Source: an uncultured Clostridium sp. (GTDB lineage Bacteria > Bacillota > Clostridia > TANB77 > CAG-508). Taken from it: 7,328 bases of DNA. The DNA is taken from contig USTA01000037.1 in NCBI GenBank assembly GCA_900557475.1, positions 1 to 7,328 on the forward strand. The letters run 5' to 3'. Shown piece after piece: positions 6,001 through 7,328 of this stretch. Numbering within the stretch: position 1 is the stretch's first letter; each line of letters opens with the position of its first letter. The translations under genes were made by a program, and so were the position numbers. The notes under the pieces are model-generated. The model had not been told where the DNA came from and ran no database searches. It saw only the letters and a list, made by a program, of their open reading frames with translations.

Positions 6001-7173
6001 ATGAAAAAAACGGCAACTAAAAAAAAGAGTACTCCTGTAACATCAACAATTTCGCAGATTAAGGCCAAAAACAGAATAGATTTACCAATGTTAATAATAC
6101 TCTTAATGATAATTGCGTTGGGTCTAGTTATGGTTTTGTCTGCAAGTAGTCCAACAGGAGCATCAGAGGGAGATACATATAAATATTTTAAAACACAGAC
6201 TATTGCTGCAATAATAGGAATGGTTCTGATGTTTGTACTTTCTAATATCAATTATGATATATTCAAAAGAATTTATAAATTGGTATATATTGGTTCAATT
6301 CTTATATTATTTGCTGTTTTAATACCAAAAATAGGAGTAGAATCAAATGGTGCGAGAAGATGGATTAATTTAGGTATGCAAATACAGCCATCAGAGATAA
6401 CAAAAATAGGCTTAATAATATATGTGGCAGGATATTATAGTGATCCTAAAACAAAATTAACGAATATATGGAATGCGTGTTTGAAACCATTTTTCGCAGT
6501 TTTAATACCAATAGGGATATTATTAGTGGTACAAAACCACCTTAGTGCAGGAATTGTTATAGGAATGGTTACAGCAGCAATGGTCGTTATGAGTGGATGC
6601 CAGTTAAAATACTTAATATACATAATGGGAGTAGTGTTAGGCGGAGCAGCACTTATATTTCCTTTTGCTAAAGACAAATTAATGAGTAGTTTTAGATCAG
6701 ATAGAATTATGGCATGGCTTGACCCATGGGCAGATACTTCTGCTACCTCATATCAAACAGTACAGAGCTTATATGCAATTGGATCAGGGGGATTATTCGG
6801 AGTAGGACTTGGAGAGAGTAAACAAAAATATTTATATATACCAGAGGCACATAATGATTTTATATTTGCAATTATAGCGGAAGAACTTGGATTTGTTGGA
6901 TGTGCAGTAGTTTTGGGATTATTTGCTATGCTAGTAATAAGAGGAATATCAATTGCAATTAGAGCAAAAGATACGTTTGGTAGTTTAATTGCAATAGGAA
7001 TAACTGCATTAATTGCAATTCAAGTTATTTTAAATATTGCAGTTGTAACTAATTCTATCCCAAATACAGGAATTTCACTTCCATTTATCAGCTATGGAGG
7101 AAGTTCTATGGTTATACTCTTAGCAGCTATGGGAATATTGTTTAATATATCAAGGTCTGCAAAAAAGATATAG
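6001..7173 (+). CDS. ftsW: SEDS family peptidoglycan glycosyltransferase FtsW (SpoVE-like)
   Basis: A 390-residue SEDS protein that polymerises lipid II into glycan strands, normally with a class B penicillin-binding protein at the division septum. Visible motifs are NGARRWINLG...IQPSE (116-132), DPWADTSATSYQTVQSLYAIGSGGLFGVGLGES (241-273), IPEAHNDFIFAIIAEELGFVG (280-300) and TGISLPFISYGGSS (356-369). Asp286 in AHNDF aligns with the essential Asp of this family (E. coli FtsW Asp297). About ten membrane segments are expected. A Lys/Thr-rich cytoplasmic tail of nearly 30 residues precedes the first segment. ATG 6001 has GAGGAG (5991-5996) just 4 bases upstream. Its position between mraY and murG favours FtsW or SpoVE over the elongation paralogue RodA; sequence alone does not separate FtsW from the sporulation form SpoVE. 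murD, which usually precedes this gene in Firmicutes, is absent. Confidence 0.93.
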   Translation: MKKTATKKKSTPVTSTISQIKAKNRIDLPMLIILLMIIALGLVMVLSASSPTGASEGDTYKYFKTQTIAAIIGMVLMFVLSNINYDIFKRIYKLVYIGSILILFAVLIPKIGVESNGARRWINLGMQIQPSEITKIGLIIYVAGYYSDPKTKLTNIWNACLKPFFAVLIPIGILLVVQNHLSAGIVIGMVTAAMVVMSGCQLKYLIYIMGVVLGGAALIFPFAKDKLMSSFRSDRIMAWLDPWADTSATSYQTVQSLYAIGSGGLFGVGLGESKQKYLYIPEAHNDFIFAIIAEELGFVGCAVVLGLFAMLVIRGISIAIRAKDTFGSLIAIGITALIAIQVILNIAVVTNSIPNTGISLPFISYGGSSMVILLAAMGILFNISRSAKKI

Positions 7174-7199
7174 ATGATTAGTAAGAAAAGAGGGAATAA

Positions 7200-7328
7200 A
7201 TGAAAGTTGTTATAGCCGCAGCAGGAACAGGAGGACATATTAATCCTGGAATAGCGATAGCAAATAAAATTATGACAGAGCAGCCTAATTCTAAAATAAT
7301 TTTTATAGGAACAAATAGAGGATTGGAA
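7200..7328 (+). CDS. murG: UDP-GlcNAc:lipid I GlcNAc transferase MurG (3' end missing)
   Basis: Only the first 43 residues are inside the window; the frame is open to the last base. MurG adds GlcNAc to lipid I on the cytoplasmic face of the membrane and makes lipid II, the substrate of FtsW. The N-terminus MKVVIAAAGTGGHINPGIAI carries the glycine-rich GTGGH loop characteristic of MurG, followed by IIFIGTNRGLE, the usual end of the second strand region (FxGTxxGLE). The residues just before the loop are Ala-Ala-Gly, where Gly-Gly-Gly is common. ATG 7200 follows AGAGGG (7189-7194) by 5 bases and lies 26 bases after the ftsW stop, consistent with co-transcription. Position after ftsW is the conserved order of the division and cell wall cluster. 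Full length (normally about 350-370 residues) cannot be checked. Confidence 0.95.
   Translation, partial: MKVVIAAAGTGGHINPGIAIANKIMTEQPNSKIIFIGTNRGLE

Noticed and set aside
6951..7020. The 10-bp palindrome AATTGCAATT at 6951-6960 and 7011-7020, with a near copy at 6987-6996
   Set aside because: It is explained by repeated Ile-Ala-Ile codons in an ftsW membrane segment (SIAI, LIAI, LIAI), not by a binding site or mobile repeat.

Overview
The window comes from an A+T-rich, low-GC Gram-positive bacterium, most likely an anaerobic member of the Clostridia. Codons end mostly in A or T, Arg is almost always AGA and Ile is often ATA. Every gene lies on the + strand with a strong purine-rich ribosome binding site. 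The gene families (AlgI-type MBOAT plus DHHW protein, AgrC-type GHKL kinase, mur/SEDS genes) are typical of this group. The MurE carries DNPR, so the wall should be of the meso-diaminopimelate type. Genus or species cannot be read from this stretch.

Layout: (1) Positions 1-1924 hold the 3' part of an MBOAT O-acyltransferase gene, cut by the window start, followed 9 bases later by a membrane-anchored DHHW-family protein. Together they look like an export-and-transfer O-acetylation pair acting on an extracellular glycan. A hairpin terminator closes this unit (1952-1988). (2) Positions 2073-3377 hold a single AgrC-like sensor histidine kinase with its own likely promoter (2010-2038) and a terminator behind it (3382-3453). 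No response regulator or peptide signal gene is beside it. (3) From 3515 to the right edge runs a peptidoglycan precursor and polymerisation operon, murE, mraY, ftsW and murG (murG cut by the window end), with gaps of 12-26 bases and a likely promoter at 3444-3473.

How the genes work together: MurE adds the third peptide residue to UDP-MurNAc-dipeptide. MraY moves the finished phospho-MurNAc-pentapeptide onto undecaprenyl phosphate to give lipid I, and MurG adds GlcNAc to give lipid II. The SEDS protein FtsW polymerises lipid II at the septum. The upstream MBOAT/DHHW pair probably decorates a surface polymer, possibly the wall itself. murF and murD, which many Firmicutes keep among these genes, are absent from the visible block.

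I see known families in a slightly unusual arrangement and no clear sign of a wholly new system. The points most worth a second look are the isolated AgrC-like kinase between two envelope operons, the thinned mur cluster, and the start-site choices that the two promoters decide. Intergenic DNA is limited to 1925-2072 and 3378-3514, and both stretches are accounted for by terminators and promoters.
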